From: Microbacterium sp. C7(2022)
GTDB taxonomy: Bacteria > Actinomycetota > Actinomycetes > Actinomycetales > Microbacteriaceae
Reading direction: 5' to 3'
Assembly: GCF_028823665.1 (NCBI RefSeq)
Contig: NZ_JAPEHV010000008.1
Coordinates: 1 to 64,000, forward strand
Length of the DNA: 64,000 nucleotides
The translations under genes were made by a program, and so were the position numbers. The notes under the pieces are model-generated. The model had not been told where the DNA came from, searched no databases, and was given only the letters and a program-made list of their open reading frames with translations. Shown here piece after piece: positions 51,039 through 60,905 of this stretch (position 1 is its first letter; the number at the start of each line of letters is the position of its first letter).

Positions 51039-52429
51039 CCGATCACCACCCGCGGTCGCGAGCGCACCGAGTCCGAGATGCGCAGCAGAATCGCGACGAT
51101 GATCCAGTTCGCCACGAGGGACGAACCTCCCGCGGCGAGGAACGGGGTGGTGAGCCCCGTGAGGGGAATGACGCGCGTCACACCGCCGACCATGATGAAC
51201 ACCTGCAGGCCGATCGTGAACGACAGACCCGTTGCCAGGAGCTTTCCGAAGTCGTCCTGACCGGTGAGGCCGATGCGGATGCCGCGGCTGGTGAACACGA
51301 TGTACAGGCACAGGATGGCGAACGCGCCGATGAGGCCGAGTTCTTCACCGAGGCTCGGGAAGATGTAGTCGCTCTCGGCGACGGGGGTGAGGTACGGGCG
51401 ACCCTGACCGAGGCCGGTGCCGAGCAGTCCACCGTGCGCCATGCCGAAAATCCCCTGCACGAGCTGGTAGCTGCCGCCCGGGGCCTCGATGACGGCGGGA
51501 TCGAAGGCGTGGATCCAGTTCTCGAAGCGACCGCGCACGTACGGCAGCACCTGCACGGCAACGGCGGCGCCGGCCGCGACGAGGACCAGGCCCATCAGCA
51601 CCCAGCTGGTCTTGCCGGTGGCGACGTAGAGCATCGCGACGAACATTCCGAAGATGAGGACGCCGGTGCCCAGGTCTCGCTGCAGCACGATGATGCCCAA
51701 GGAGATCAGCCAGACGACCAGCAGCGGGCCGAGTTCTCGGGCGCGTGGCCAGGTGAGTCCCATGAAGCGGGTTCCCACCGAGGCAAGCGACTCACGGGTA
51801 CGCACGAGATAGCCCGCGAAGAAGATCGCCAGGGCGATCTTGGCCAGTTCGCCCGGTTGGAACGAGAAGATGCCCACCGAGATCCACACGTTGGCATTGG
51901 CATCCGTGCTGAGGAAGGGAATGAACGGCAGGAGGAGCAGGCCGATACCGACGAAGCCCGCGATATAGGTGTAACGGAAGAGGACACGGTAGTTGCGCAG
52001 CACGAGCGCGACGAGGATCGCGCACGCCAGTGCGATCGCGGCCCACGCGAGCTGGCGCGTGGAGTAGGCGTCCCACCCCTGACGTTCCCAGTGGATGTCG
52101 AGGCGGTAGATCTCGGCGAGTCCGAGGCCGGTCAGCAGCGTTGCGATCGGGACGACGAACGGATCGGCGTCTCGTGCGCGAAGGCGCAGCAGTACGTGCA
52201 GCGCGAGGACCAGGACCGGGAGCACGCATGAGGCGAGGAGGAAGGTCCACTCGATCGCGCCGATCGCTCCCAGCTGCACCAGAGCGATGGCGCTGGCGTT
52301 GATCACGAAGACGAAAATGAGCAGCGCCAATTCGCGGTTGCGCTGAGTCTGCGGGATGCGGATCTTGCGCAGGGCACGGACGACCGCGGTGTCGGTCGAC
52401 AGGGCGTCTTGCGTTGCGGTGTCGCTCAC
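51035..52429 (-). CDS. rodA: RodA/FtsW-family peptidoglycan glycosyltransferase
   Basis: 464 residues with about ten or more membrane helices. SEDS signatures include QPGELAKIALAIFFAGYLV, QRDLGTGVLIF and the essential Asp in SDYIFPSLGEELGLIGA. Polymerises lipid II with PbpA. Overlaps pstP by four bases. Confidence 0.95.
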   Translation of the reverse strand: MSDTATQDALSTDTAVVRALRKIRIPQTQRNRELALLIFVFVINASAIALVQLGAIGAIEWTFLLASCVLPVLVLALHVLLRLRARDADPFVVPIATLLTGLGLAEIYRLDIHWERQGWDAYSTRQLAWAAIALACAILVALVLRNYRVLFRYTYIAGFVGIGLLLLPFIPFLSTDANANVWISVGIFSFQPGELAKIALAIFFAGYLVRTRESLASVGTRFMGLTWPRARELGPLLVVWLISLGIIVLQRDLGTGVLIFGMFVAMLYVATGKTSWVLMGLVLVAAGAAVAVQVLPYVRGRFENWIHAFDPAVIEAPGGSYQLVQGIFGMAHGGLLGTGLGQGRPYLTPVAESDYIFPSLGEELGLIGAFAILCLYIVFTSRGIRIGLTGQDDFGKLLATGLSFTIGLQVFIMVGGVTRVIPLTGLTTPFLAAGGSSLVANWIIVAILLRISDSVRSRPRVVIG

Positions 52430-53664
52430 GAGCCTCCTCCCGCCAGTTCATCGATCGATGCGACGATACGGCGCGCGTCTGAGAGAGAACTCGCTGAGAT
52501 GGTCTGCTCGACGGTGGCGCGCGCGAAGTCCGACAGCGACGCCAGCGGAATCTCGGTGTCTTCGTAGGGGGTGGATAGCGAGATCGGGCCGATGCTCTGC
52601 TGCACGCCCTGGTAGATCACGACGCTGTCTTCATCTGCGCCCACGAAGTAGCGGGTCTGCGTGTACTCGTACCCCGCCCACAGCGCTGCCCCGATGAGTG
52701 CGAGCACCAGGACGAAGCCGACCGACCAGCCGATGCGGCGTCGGCGTGCGCGACGCTTGTCTTCTTCGATGAGCTCCTCGAGGAACTCGGGCGCTGGTTC
52801 GAAGTGCGTGGGTTCATTCGCCGCTTGACGCCCCGGGTGCAGCCAGCTCGTTCGTCCGGGCCGTGCCGCCGGTACTTCGATGCCGGTCGGGTTCGATGCC
52901 GAGCCGACGATCGTGGGGGTTCCCGAGAAGATCGGATGCTGCCCCCCGACATCGACGAGGACGATCGTCACGTTGTCGGGAGCGCCGCCATCGAGCGCCT
53001 GCTTCAGCAGGCTGTCGGCGGTGCGGCCCGGTGCTTGCCCCAGGGCGAGAGCCTTGCGCGTGTGCGCGTCGTCGACGACGCCCGACAGTCCGTCCGAGCA
53101 CAGCAACCAGCGGTCGCCGGGCTGCGTGGGCATGATGAAGGTGTCGAGCTCGGGATCGGGGTCCATGTCGCCGAGAACGCGCATGAGAACCGAACGCCGT
53201 GGGTGGTACCGCGCCTCTTCGGGCGTGATCCTGCCGGAATCCACCAACTTCTGCACGAACGTGTGGTCGGTCGTGATCTGGGTGAGAGTGTCATCCCGAT
53301 ACAGGTAGATGCGCGAGTCGCCGATGTGCGCGATCACGGCGTACTCGTCCACCATGATCAGCGCGCTCACCGTGGTGCCCATCCCGGCCAACTCGGGCCG
53401 GGTGTGCACGGTGTCGATGAGGTCCGTCGCGGTGTCGGCGATCGCATCCTGCAGCGCGCGCTCGGCGGCGACGGTCGATTCGTAGGGCTCGTCCAGGTTG
53501 CGCAGGCGGTTCACTGCGATGCTCGAGGCGACGTCCCCTCCGGCGTGGCCGCCCATGCCGTCGGCGACGACGAACAGGTTCGATCCGGCGTAACCGGAGT
53601 CCTGATTGTTGGAGCGCACCTTGCCGGTGTGCGAGATCGCGACGCTCGAGCCCTGAAAGACCAT
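52426..53664 (-). CDS. pstP: PP2C-type Ser/Thr phosphatase PstP
   Basis: 412 residues. PP2C metal-binding motifs: SNNQDSGY, VVADGMGGHAGG, LLCSDGLSG and GAPDNVTIVLV. A Pro-rich linker and one membrane helix follow (GFVLVLALIGAALWAGYEYT, about 318), then a short extracellular domain. Reverses PknA/PknB phosphorylation. ATG 53664 is chosen by family start; the ribosome binding site is weak. Confidence 0.94.
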   Translation of the reverse strand: MVFQGSSVAISHTGKVRSNNQDSGYAGSNLFVVADGMGGHAGGDVASSIAVNRLRNLDEPYESTVAAERALQDAIADTATDLIDTVHTRPELAGMGTTVSALIMVDEYAVIAHIGDSRIYLYRDDTLTQITTDHTFVQKLVDSGRITPEEARYHPRRSVLMRVLGDMDPDPELDTFIMPTQPGDRWLLCSDGLSGVVDDAHTRKALALGQAPGRTADSLLKQALDGGAPDNVTIVLVDVGGQHPIFSGTPTIVGSASNPTGIEVPAARPGRTSWLHPGRQAANEPTHFEPAPEFLEELIEEDKRRARRRRIGWSVGFVLVLALIGAALWAGYEYTQTRYFVGADEDSVVIYQGVQQSIGPISLSTPYEDTEIPLASLSDFARATVEQTISASSLSDARRIVASIDELAGGGS

Positions 53665-53681
53665 GAAGAAGGAGCCGCCCG

Positions 53682-54221
53682 CTACTTCCGCAGCTCGAAG
53701 GTCGTGGCGCCGACCTTGATCGGCGCGCCTTCGAGCACGGGTACGGGTGTGGCCACCCGCGTGCCGTTGTGCCACGTCCCGTTGGTGGAGTCGAGATCCT
53801 GGAGCATCCATTGTTCGCCCCACAACACCAGGCGCGCGTGGTGGCTGGAGGTGTAGTCATCGCGGATGACCAGACCCGATTCGCTTGAGCGGCCGATCGT
53901 GAGCGGCTCTGAGCCCAGCGGCAGTTCGAGCCCGGACTTCGGCCCGCTCGTGATGACGATGCGCGATACCGACGATGTCGTGGCGGGGGCGCCCTTACGA
54001 GCGGCCGGCGTCACGGGAGGTGCTACGGGTGCGGTGGCGTTCTTCGGCGGAGCCGATGCCGCGGGTGAAGGGCTCGCAGCCGGCGCCGCGGCGGGCTCCG
54101 GCATCCGGCGCACCTTCACGCCGAACAGATCGGCGCGCAGCGAGTAGATGACGGCGAACACGAAAGCCCACAACAGCACCAGGAATCCGATGCGCAGCAG
54201 AAGCAGGGTCAGTTCACTCAT
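53682..54221 (-). CDS. fhaB: FHA-domain protein FhaB
   Basis: 179 residues. An N-terminal membrane helix (LTLLLLRIGFLVLLWAFVFA), a Pro/Ala linker, then a forkhead-associated domain (GRSSESGLVIRDDYTSSHHA, DLDSTNGTWHN) that binds phosphothreonine on kinase targets. Overlaps fhaA by four bases. Confidence 0.93.
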   Translation of the reverse strand: MSELTLLLLRIGFLVLLWAFVFAVIYSLRADLFGVKVRRMPEPAAAPAASPSPAASAPPKNATAPVAPPVTPAARKGAPATTSSVSRIVITSGPKSGLELPLGSEPLTIGRSSESGLVIRDDYTSSHHARLVLWGEQWMLQDLDSTNGTWHNGTRVATPVPVLEGAPIKVGATTFELRK

Positions 54222-54961
54222 GCGAGCGGGCCTTGATCGTCGAAGGAGTATGCCCGGGTGGCGTCGTCAGCCGACATCGTGGGCTTGGGAGGAGCGGACT
54301 GCGCGACCACACGGAAGACGATATCGGTTCGCCCGATGCGTACCGTCGAGTCGGGGGCGAGCGCGGCTTCTGTCACCTTGGTGCCGTTGAGTTGGGTGCC
54401 GTTGGTTGAGCCGAGATCGCGGACCATTGCGCGCTCGCCGTCCCACAGGATTTCGACGTGTTTGCGCGAGGTTCCGGCATCCGAAATGGTGATGTCGGCA
54501 TCGCTGCCGCGACCGATCACGGTGCGCGACTTCGACAGGGTGTGCCGCTTGCCTTCGACATCGACGACACCGCGCCACGCGACCTTGCCGCCCTGTGCGG
54601 TGGAGGAGGTCACGGCCAGAGTGCCCGCGGAGCGGTTATCGTCGCGCACGAGAGAGATCGACACGTTCCCGGCGAACGAGTAGCCCTGGGCATTCGCGTG
54701 GGAGCGCACCAGGGTGTGCAGTTCGTCGATGAGTGCGCTGCCGAGCGAGGCCATGCGCTCCTCGTCAGCGGGTGAGAGCTGCACGACGAAGGTGTTCGGC
54801 GCGAGGATGCGGTCGCGAGAGACCACGGCGGCCTTCTTGTCGAGTTCGCTGCGCAGGGCAGAGGCGATTTCGACGGGCTGGATGCCGCTGCGGAAGGTCT
54901 TCGCGAAGGCGCTGTTCACAGCGCGTTCGAGACCTTTCTCGAAACTGTCAAGTAGTCCCAC
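54218..54961 (-). CDS. fhaA: FHA-domain protein FhaA (DUF3662 plus FHA)
   Basis: 247 residues. N-terminal DUF3662 domain (GLLDSFEKGLERAVNSAFAK, with GIQPVEIASAL and APNTFVVQLSP) and C-terminal FHA domain (GRGSDADITISDAGTSRKHV, DLGSTNGTQLNG). Recruited by phosphorylated cell-wall regulators. GTG 54961 follows GAGGAGCTCC. First gene of the operon running to pknB. Confidence 0.93.
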   Translation of the reverse strand: MGLLDSFEKGLERAVNSAFAKTFRSGIQPVEIASALRSELDKKAAVVSRDRILAPNTFVVQLSPADEERMASLGSALIDELHTLVRSHANAQGYSFAGNVSISLVRDDNRSAGTLAVTSSTAQGGKVAWRGVVDVEGKRHTLSKSRTVIGRGSDADITISDAGTSRKHVEILWDGERAMVRDLGSTNGTQLNGTKVTEAALAPDSTVRIGRTDIVFRVVAQSAPPKPTMSADDATRAYSFDDQGPLA

Positions 54962-55126
54962 GGAGCTCCTCGGAGGGGGTTGCCGGTTGGTACATGCTAG
55001 TTGCAGAGTCTGGATCGGCGCGGAAAGGGTCCACACCCACATTCGTGAGGGCGGCCCCGTTCGAGGGTAGTGCAGAAGGCGTGATATCCTCGGGAAGTTG
55101 AGTTGATGGAAACAGATGCTCGGCAC

Positions 55127-55210
55127 GCGCGAGTGGCGGAATAGGTAGACGCGCTGGCTTCAGGTGCCAGTGCCCGCAAGGGCGTGGGGGTTCAAGTCCC
55201 CCCTCGCGCA
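55127..55210 (+). tRNA. tRNA-Leu (CAG)
   Basis: 84-nt class II tRNA: acceptor GCGCGAG / CTCGCGC, anticodon loop CTTCAGG (CAG), a long variable arm TGCCCGCAAGGGCG, T arm GGGGG-TTCAAGT-CCCCC, discriminator A. CCA not encoded. Conserved neighbour of fhaA. Confidence 0.96.
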
Positions 55211-55374
55211 CGCGAATGAAATGGCCCCTGACCTGGGATTTTATCTCTCGGGTTGGGGGTCTTTCGCGTCGGAGGTGCGAGAAAAAGCGCTAAGCCTTCG
55301 GAGGGTGGCCGCGGTCGCCGCTTGTGTGCGTGGGAAATGGGGCATGTGCTCACCTCTCCCGCCCGGCCCAGTTC

Positions 55375-56169
55375 ATGGGTGAAGCAGCGACCCTAAAGAA
55401 CACTGCTGGGCGTGCGTGGCGTCTACTGGCGGTGCGGCTGGGCCTGATCCTGGTCGTGACCCTGGTGATGTGGCTTATCATTCGGGCTACCAGCGGGATC
55501 GAGTCGTTCCCACCGAGTACGACGTGGGCGACGCTCGGCCTCTTGCCCGTGAACGTGCTCTGCCTGGTGATGGTGCGCAAGTTCTATCGTGATGAAGGAG
55601 TGTCGCTCAGCGCAGCGCTCGGCATTCAGAAGGGGCGCATCGGTCGAGACGTCCTGTGGGGGCTGCTTTGGCTCTTTGTGCTGAACGTGCCGTTCATGGC
55701 AGTGGTGGCTGGCACGGTGTTCGCGCTGTACGGAAGCGATGCACCCTCCGCGTTTGCCAAGATCTTCTTTGACGCGGAGTCATCTGTTCAGATGGAGCCA
55801 GCGCTTCTGCTCGTCATCTCGCTCGTGGCGGTGGTGCCGTTCATGCTGATCAATGCTCCGACAGAGGAGCTTGTCTTCCGCGGCTACAGCTTGGACGGGA
55901 TCGCGTCGCGCTGGGGCGGCGCAGCAGCGATCCTCGCAACGTCACTGGTGTTCGGCGCTCAGCACATCCTTTTCGCGGCCACTGTTCCGGGCATGCTCGT
56001 CTACTTCATCGCGTTCACCGTGTGGGGTCTGTGCGCAGCGATCATCGTGCGCAGGCAAGGACGCCTGTTGCCTGTGGTGATCGCCCACTGGATCGTGAAC
56101 ATCATGATGTCCTCTCCGGCGATCATCCTTCCGATCCTGCAATTCTCGGGTGTCATCCCGGTGTTCTGA
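55375..56169 (+). CDS. CPBP-family intramembrane protease
   Basis: 264-residue membrane protein with about eight helices. CAAX protease motifs: APTEELVFRGY (Glu-Glu-x-x-x-Arg), FGAQHILFA (His) and VIAHWIVNI (His/Asn). The family includes immunity and processing proteases; the substrate is unknown. ATG 55375 is the first methionine before the hydrophobic start. Confidence 0.88.
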   Translation: MGEAATLKNTAGRAWRLLAVRLGLILVVTLVMWLIIRATSGIESFPPSTTWATLGLLPVNVLCLVMVRKFYRDEGVSLSAALGIQKGRIGRDVLWGLLWLFVLNVPFMAVVAGTVFALYGSDAPSAFAKIFFDAESSVQMEPALLLVISLVAVVPFMLINAPTEELVFRGYSLDGIASRWGGAAAILATSLVFGAQHILFAATVPGMLVYFIAFTVWGLCAAIIVRRQGRLLPVVIAHWIVNIMMSSPAIILPILQFSGVIPVF

Positions 56170-56244
56170 ATCTGTCACGCGTTCCCGAGATGGGCGGCGA
56201 AGCGGGTCACGGCTACGGTGACGGCTTCACCGTCGCGTGCGTGT

Positions 56245-57618
56245 TCAGTGGGGCAGCACGGGCGCGGGAATCTCCCGCGCGATGTGCTCGGCGAAGGCAA
56301 TCGTCGTGAGGTCGCGGCGATGCGCTCCGATGACCTGCACCGACAGCGGAAGCCCCTCAGCGGTGACGCCGACGGGAACAGCCGTCGCCGGCAGATTCGC
56401 GTATGTCGCGAGGGACGGCCAGATCAACTGCGGTTCATACCGTTCGTCGCGCCCGTTGATCTTCAGCCGGCGCAGGTCGTAGTCGGGTTCGTCGATGTGC
56501 TCGAACGCCACAGTGCCGAACGTCGGGGTGAGCACGACATCGAAATCTTCGAACAGACGCGCCCACTGTTGCCTGACTGCCTGCTGTCGGTCGAGCAGTT
56601 CGAACCAGTCGCGCACCGGCATCGACGGCGTGCCTTCGGGGGTGCGGCGCGAACCGACCGCGGCGAGCATCAGCCGGTAGTCCTCGAGCAGAGCGGGAAG
56701 ATCGGGAACGAGGTCGCTCGAGCGTGCGACGACCGCGCCCGCGGCGGCGATGCGCTCAGCGGTCTCGTCCACGGCGCGCTGGATGACGGCATCCGTGGGA
56801 GCGGATGGATGCTCGGTGAGTACGAGCACACGGTAGTCGCTCAGCCGCGTGTGCGGCGAGGGGGGCAGCGTGAGTCCGGTGAACGGCGACAGGTCGTCCG
56901 GGCCGGCGACGATCTCGAGAGCCAGTGCGAGATCCCGCGCAGATCGAGCGAGCGGACCGATGACTGCCAGCGGCGGGGCGACGCCCTCCCACCCACCGGG
57001 GGCGTGACCGCTTGAGGGCACGATCCCCCACGTGCTCTTGTGACCGAACACCCCCGTGAACGCGGCAGGTACCCGGACGGAACCGCCGATATCGGATCCG
57101 ACCTCGAGCGCTGAGTAGCCGAGCGCGAGGGCGGCGGCGGAGCCGCCCGATGATCCGCCGGGCGTGCGCGACAGGTCGTAGGGATTGTTCGTGCGCCCGT
57201 AGATCGGATTGTCGCTCTGCCAATCGTTCAGGTCGACGGGCACGTTCGTCTTCCCGATGACGACGGCACCGGCATCCGTCAACCTGCGAACGATCAGCGC
57301 GTCGCGCTCGGCACGGTGCCCCGCGAGATCAGGCACACCCCACGTGGTGGGGTGGCCCGCGAGGTCGAAGCTCTCCTTCACCGTGATCGGCACACCGCAC
57401 AGCGGTCCGCCCGTCCCCGCGGCGATCTGCGCATCTGCTGCCTGCGCATCGCGACGAGCGCGATCATCGTCGCGCACGATGACGGCATTTACCAGAGGGT
57501 CGATGCGGTCGACGCGCTCGAGCGCGGCATCCACCAAATCAATCGAGCGCACCTCACCGCGCCGCAGGGCGGAGGCGAGATCGACCGCCGACGCGCGTGA
57601 GTAGTCCGCGAGGGTCAT
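56245..57618 (-). CDS. Amidase (amidase-signature family)
   Basis: 457 residues with the Ser-cisSer-Lys triad: Lys in GVPITVKESFDL, cis-Ser in GGSSGGSAAAL and nucleophile Ser in GSDIGGSVRVP. Hydrolyses a carboxamide; substrate not readable. Overlaps the upstream GntR gene by four bases, so the regulator probably responds to the amide or its product. Confidence 0.9.
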   Translation of the reverse strand: MTLADYSRASAVDLASALRRGEVRSIDLVDAALERVDRIDPLVNAVIVRDDDRARRDAQAADAQIAAGTGGPLCGVPITVKESFDLAGHPTTWGVPDLAGHRAERDALIVRRLTDAGAVVIGKTNVPVDLNDWQSDNPIYGRTNNPYDLSRTPGGSSGGSAAALALGYSALEVGSDIGGSVRVPAAFTGVFGHKSTWGIVPSSGHAPGGWEGVAPPLAVIGPLARSARDLALALEIVAGPDDLSPFTGLTLPPSPHTRLSDYRVLVLTEHPSAPTDAVIQRAVDETAERIAAAGAVVARSSDLVPDLPALLEDYRLMLAAVGSRRTPEGTPSMPVRDWFELLDRQQAVRQQWARLFEDFDVVLTPTFGTVAFEHIDEPDYDLRRLKINGRDERYEPQLIWPSLATYANLPATAVPVGVTAEGLPLSVQVIGAHRRDLTTIAFAEHIAREIPAPVLPH

Positions 57619-58253
57619 GCGAACCCGTTGATCTCGCGGAGTTTGTGCTCGGCTCCCTCACCGTCGCGATTCGCGATGGCTTCGCGGAACTCTTGGTACG
57701 CGGCCGTGCGTCCTAGTGGGCACTCGAGAAACGGTCGCCATGCCGACGCATTGCGTCGGATGGCGATTTCGGCTTCGCGCATGAACGTGAGGACGGCGGT
57801 GTTTTCGGATGCCCGGGTGACCGTCGTGAAGAAGTCGACGCTCGCCTCCCACAGGCCGTCGCGGTCGTCCTGACTCGAGGCGTGGATCATGGCATCCACG
57901 CCTTCGAGGGCTTCAGTGAGAACGTCGTCATCGCAGCGCACGACGGCCATGCGCACGGCAATGCCCATGAGGTACGAGACGAACTCGAACAGGTCGGATT
58001 GGGTCTTGTCGTTCGGCATCGACACGCGCGTGTACTTATGAGGAACGACTTCGACCATGCCGGTGCGCTCGAGCCGCTGCAGGGCTTCACGAACCGGGGT
58101 GCGCGAGACGCCCATGCGCTGGGCCAGGTCGTGATCGCGCAACTGTTCGCCCGGGAGGAGGGTGCCGTCGATGATGGCTTGGCCGAGGCGCTGATACACC
58201 TCATCACCGAGGACCGTGCCGCGCGGGTCGAGAGGGGCGAACGGGACTGTCAT
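57615..58253 (-). CDS. GntR-family regulator, FCD (FadR-like) type
   Basis: 212 residues. N-terminal winged helix (RLGQAIIDGTLLPGEQLRDH, MGVSRTPVREALQRLERTGM) and an all-helical FCD ligand domain (FFTTVTRASENTAVLTFMRE). Likely represses the adjacent amidase gene. ATG 58253 chosen because MTVPFAPL aligns with the usual FCD N-terminus. Confidence 0.9.
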   Translation of the reverse strand: MTVPFAPLDPRGTVLGDEVYQRLGQAIIDGTLLPGEQLRDHDLAQRMGVSRTPVREALQRLERTGMVEVVPHKYTRVSMPNDKTQSDLFEFVSYLMGIAVRMAVVRCDDDVLTEALEGVDAMIHASSQDDRDGLWEASVDFFTTVTRASENTAVLTFMREAEIAIRRNASAWRPFLECPLGRTAAYQEFREAIANRDGEGAEHKLREINGFA

Positions 58254-58277
58254 GAGCGGCACTAGTGTACGCCCCAT

Positions 58278-58548
58278 CTTCGGCGCAACTTTCCCTCGCA
58301 GGGGGACTCATATATCGGTACGATGAGCGTGTCACGCTTTGCGTGGCCTATCCGGGGGGATCCGTCGACGCCCGGGCTTCGAGCTTCGCTCAGCCCGGGC
58401 GTCAGATGGTTAAGCCGTCACGCTCTCCTGAACGTCGTGCAACGTTTAGATCACCATCGGATTTCGACCCTCGCTGTCAGTGGTACTGCGCCACTAGCGT
58501 GGATCACGATCGGCGCAGGTGGCGTCGACGAAGGAAGAACGGCAAGTA
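58278..58548. other. Leader region of csp gene
   Basis: 271 bp between the divergent gntR and csp genes with no coding frame of its own. Holds a strong hairpin (58367-58403) and then an unstructured stretch to the csp ribosome binding site; part of it is probably the long 5' UTR typical of cold-shock mRNAs. Confidence 0.5.
58367..58403. terminator. Strong hairpin upstream of csp
   Basis: Perfect 12-bp stem GACGCCCGGGCT / AGCCCGGGCGTC with a 13-base loop. No T run; it may be a terminator or an mRNA structure. Confidence 0.5.
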
Positions 58549-58755
58549 ATGAGTACGCAGGGCACCGTCAAGTGGTTCAACTCGGAGAAGGGTTTCGGTT
58601 TCATCGCTCCCGATGAAGGCGGCGCCGACGTTTTCGCGCACTACACCGCGATCGCAGCGAGCGGCTACCGCTCACTCGAAGAGAACCAGCGGGTTGAGTT
58701 CGAGATCGCGCAGGGTCCCAAGGGCCTCCAGGCGGAGAACATCCGCCCCCTCTGA
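58549..58755 (+). CDS. cspA: Cold-shock domain protein
   Basis: 68-residue CSD protein with RNP1 KGFGFIAPD and RNP2 VFAHYTAI. Single-stranded nucleic acid chaperone. ATG 58549 with AAGGAAG about 11 bases upstream. A strong terminator follows. Confidence 0.95.
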   Translation: MSTQGTVKWFNSEKGFGFIAPDEGGADVFAHYTAIAASGYRSLEENQRVEFEIAQGPKGLQAENIRPL

Positions 58756-58789
58756 GCTCACTGACCGAGCACACTTCGCTCGGCTCACA

Positions 58790-58833
58790 CGAAGCCGCGG
58801 CGCACTTCTTTCGGGAAGAGTGCTGCGGCTTCG
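58790..58833 (+). terminator. Terminator of csp
   Basis: CGAAGCCGC (58790-58798) pairs with GCGGCTTCG (58825-58833); the inner CACTTCTT/AAGAGTG extends the stem around a TCGGG loop. Confidence 0.88.
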
Positions 58834-58888
58834 TTCGTTTCGGCGCGGCGCGATTGCAGCTGTGACGTCGTGTCGGTGAGTTCGCTCA

Positions 58889-60163
58889 TCAGGGCCTCCG
58901 GGGCGTGTGCATTCCGGCGTAGTTGGCAAGGGCCTGCGCATCCTCGGCGAGAAGCCGAGCGCGTCGAGCGGTGTCGAGGGCCTCGACGGGGTCGGCGAGT
59001 TGCCGCGCCGAGGCGAGGGCTGCCTGCGCGGCGATCAGACGCGAGCGGGCGTCGGCGTCCACTCGTCCGTGCCCGACGGCAGCCTCGGCGTGGGCGATCG
59101 CGTTGCGCGCAGAGGCGAGAGTCCCCGGCAACGCGGTGCGCGCGTTGCGTATGCGCTGCTGAGCGGTTTGCGCGTCCGAGAGCGCAAGGTCGAGGCGGTC
59201 GCGCACGCGGGCGATGCGATCCACGGCGTGGGTCGGCCGGCGCGCGGCATCCACTTCGATCTTGTCGAGTTCGTCGGCGCAGGAGCGCAACTCGACACCA
59301 AGCCGTTCCGAGGCGTCCTCGTCGAGATGCTCGCGTGTGACGAGCCCCTGCCGGATCGCGGTGCGCGCGGCGGTGAGCTCATCGGGGAGGGCGAGCGAGG
59401 CCTGCATCGCCAGGCGGTGTGCTTCCTCGAGCGTGCGCGCGTCTGCTTGTGCCGTTCGGATGCTGCGCTCGGCAGCCGCGAGCTCTGGCAGTGCGGTGCG
59501 AGACGGATCGCTGGCGCGTTCTTCAGCCTCGGTGACGTGTGCCTCAGCGTCTTCGAGCGCGGCGAGGGCGCCTCGTGCCGCGTCGGCGGCGGGTTGCCAT
59601 TCGTCGGGCTCGAAGCGGGCCGACATTTCGGCGACCAGGGCTTTCGGGTCACCGATCGTCGCGCGCAGTTCATCGAGCCGCTGACGCGTGGCGGCGACTT
59701 GCTGGGCGGCCGACAGGTTCGCCGTCATCCAGTCGGCGTGCTCGGTGCGCGCCTTCGCGATCAGGGCGAGAGCGCCAGCGGCGTTCTTCTCGATGAGCGC
59801 GGCCGCACGCCTGATCTCGCGCGGGTGCATGTCAGCGGCGCTGCAGTCTTCGAATCGTGCGAACTCTTCGTCGCGCACGCGTTGTGCGTTCAGCCGCGCG
59901 CGGCGCAGGGACGTCGGCGCATCACCGCCGTAGAGCGCGCCAGAGAGCCCGACCTCGAGATCGAGTTCGTCGACGGCGTCATCGAGTCGCACGAGCGTGA
60001 TGCCCGCGGCGGAGCGCAGTCGGTCGGCCTCGGCCCGAGCTTTCGGTGAGCGATGCGCGCGGCGCACAGCCCAGACGGTGATGGTCAGGGCGAGCGCCGT
60101 GATGACGAACACCACGAGGGCGGGGACGAGCCACTGCAAAATCGCAGCGACGATCTCTGCCAT
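58889..60163 (-). CDS. Hypothetical membrane-anchored helical protein
   Basis: 424 residues: one N-terminal membrane helix (WLVPALVVFVITALALTITV) followed by almost entirely alpha-helical, Ala/Glu/Arg-rich coiled-coil sequence. Similar proteins occur in Microbacteriaceae; the role is unknown, possibly envelope scaffolding. ATG 60163 chosen directly before the membrane helix. Confidence 0.75.
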   Translation of the reverse strand: MAEIVAAILQWLVPALVVFVITALALTITVWAVRRAHRSPKARAEADRLRSAAGITLVRLDDAVDELDLEVGLSGALYGGDAPTSLRRARLNAQRVRDEEFARFEDCSAADMHPREIRRAAALIEKNAAGALALIAKARTEHADWMTANLSAAQQVAATRQRLDELRATIGDPKALVAEMSARFEPDEWQPAADAARGALAALEDAEAHVTEAEERASDPSRTALPELAAAERSIRTAQADARTLEEAHRLAMQASLALPDELTAARTAIRQGLVTREHLDEDASERLGVELRSCADELDKIEVDAARRPTHAVDRIARVRDRLDLALSDAQTAQQRIRNARTALPGTLASARNAIAHAEAAVGHGRVDADARSRLIAAQAALASARQLADPVEALDTARRARLLAEDAQALANYAGMHTPRRP

Positions 60164-60179
60164 GCGCCCTCCTCCTGGT

Positions 60180-60869
60180 TCAGTCTGTCGCGGTGTCGTC
60201 GTCAAGCAACAGCAATGCGCGCAGTTCGTCGATCGTGTCGACGGCGGCTTGCGCTCCCTCGGACTCGTGCGGCCAGCTGAAACCCCAGCGCACGAAGATC
60301 ACCGGGACACCGTGTTCGGCGCCGCCTTCGACGTCGTGATGGCGGTCGCCCACGAGCACGGGGCGAGACGTGTCGACGCCCGCCGCGCGTAGCCGGCGCA
60401 GCGCCTCGGCGACGATGTCGGCCTTGGCGCTGAGGGTCTTTTCGTCCTGGGTCGCCCCGGCGATGGCGGTGAGATCGGTGGCCAGGTCGAAGTGCTCCAT
60501 GAGTGCGACGACCTGCACTTCGGGCTTCGAACTCGCGGTGGCCTGGGGGACTCCGGCCGCGGCGACGTCGTGAATGAGGTCTGCCACACCGTCGAAAAGC
60601 TTCGCGCCGGTCGTGTAGCCGTCGGCTTTGCCGAGCACACGGTAGAACGACACCGCTTCTGTCGCCTCGTCAGGGGTCATGCCGACGTTGGCTTGGAACG
60701 ATTCGAACATCGGCGGGCCGATCCAGTGCACAAGTTCGGCGCGGGTCGGTTCAGGCTTGCCGAAGTGTTCGAGAGTGATCGTCAATCGCCGCAGGATGCC
60801 GTCTGAAGCATCCACGATCGTGCCATCGACATCCCACAGGATGCAGGTCCAGTTCGAGCGAATCGTCAC
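60180..60869 (-). CDS. HAD-superfamily hydrolase (phosphoglycolate phosphatase-like)
   Basis: 229 residues. Motif I LWDVDGTIVDA (nucleophile Asp), motif II around ATASSKP, Lys region VRWGF context and motif IV VLVGDRHHDVEGG. Cap domain in the first third. Substrate uncertain; Gph/PpaX-like or nucleotidase. Confidence 0.85.
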   Translation of the reverse strand: MTIRSNWTCILWDVDGTIVDASDGILRRLTITLEHFGKPEPTRAELVHWIGPPMFESFQANVGMTPDEATEAVSFYRVLGKADGYTTGAKLFDGVADLIHDVAAAGVPQATASSKPEVQVVALMEHFDLATDLTAIAGATQDEKTLSAKADIVAEALRRLRAAGVDTSRPVLVGDRHHDVEGGAEHGVPVIFVRWGFSWPHESEGAQAAVDTIDELRALLLLDDDTATD

Positions 60870-60905
60870 GCCTTCACGCTACCGGCTGATCAGAACAGGC
60901 GCGGA

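Noticed and set aside
58323..58616. Small protein upstream of csp
   Set aside because: Overlaps the csp start in another frame and lies on a hairpin leader; no recognisable protein features.
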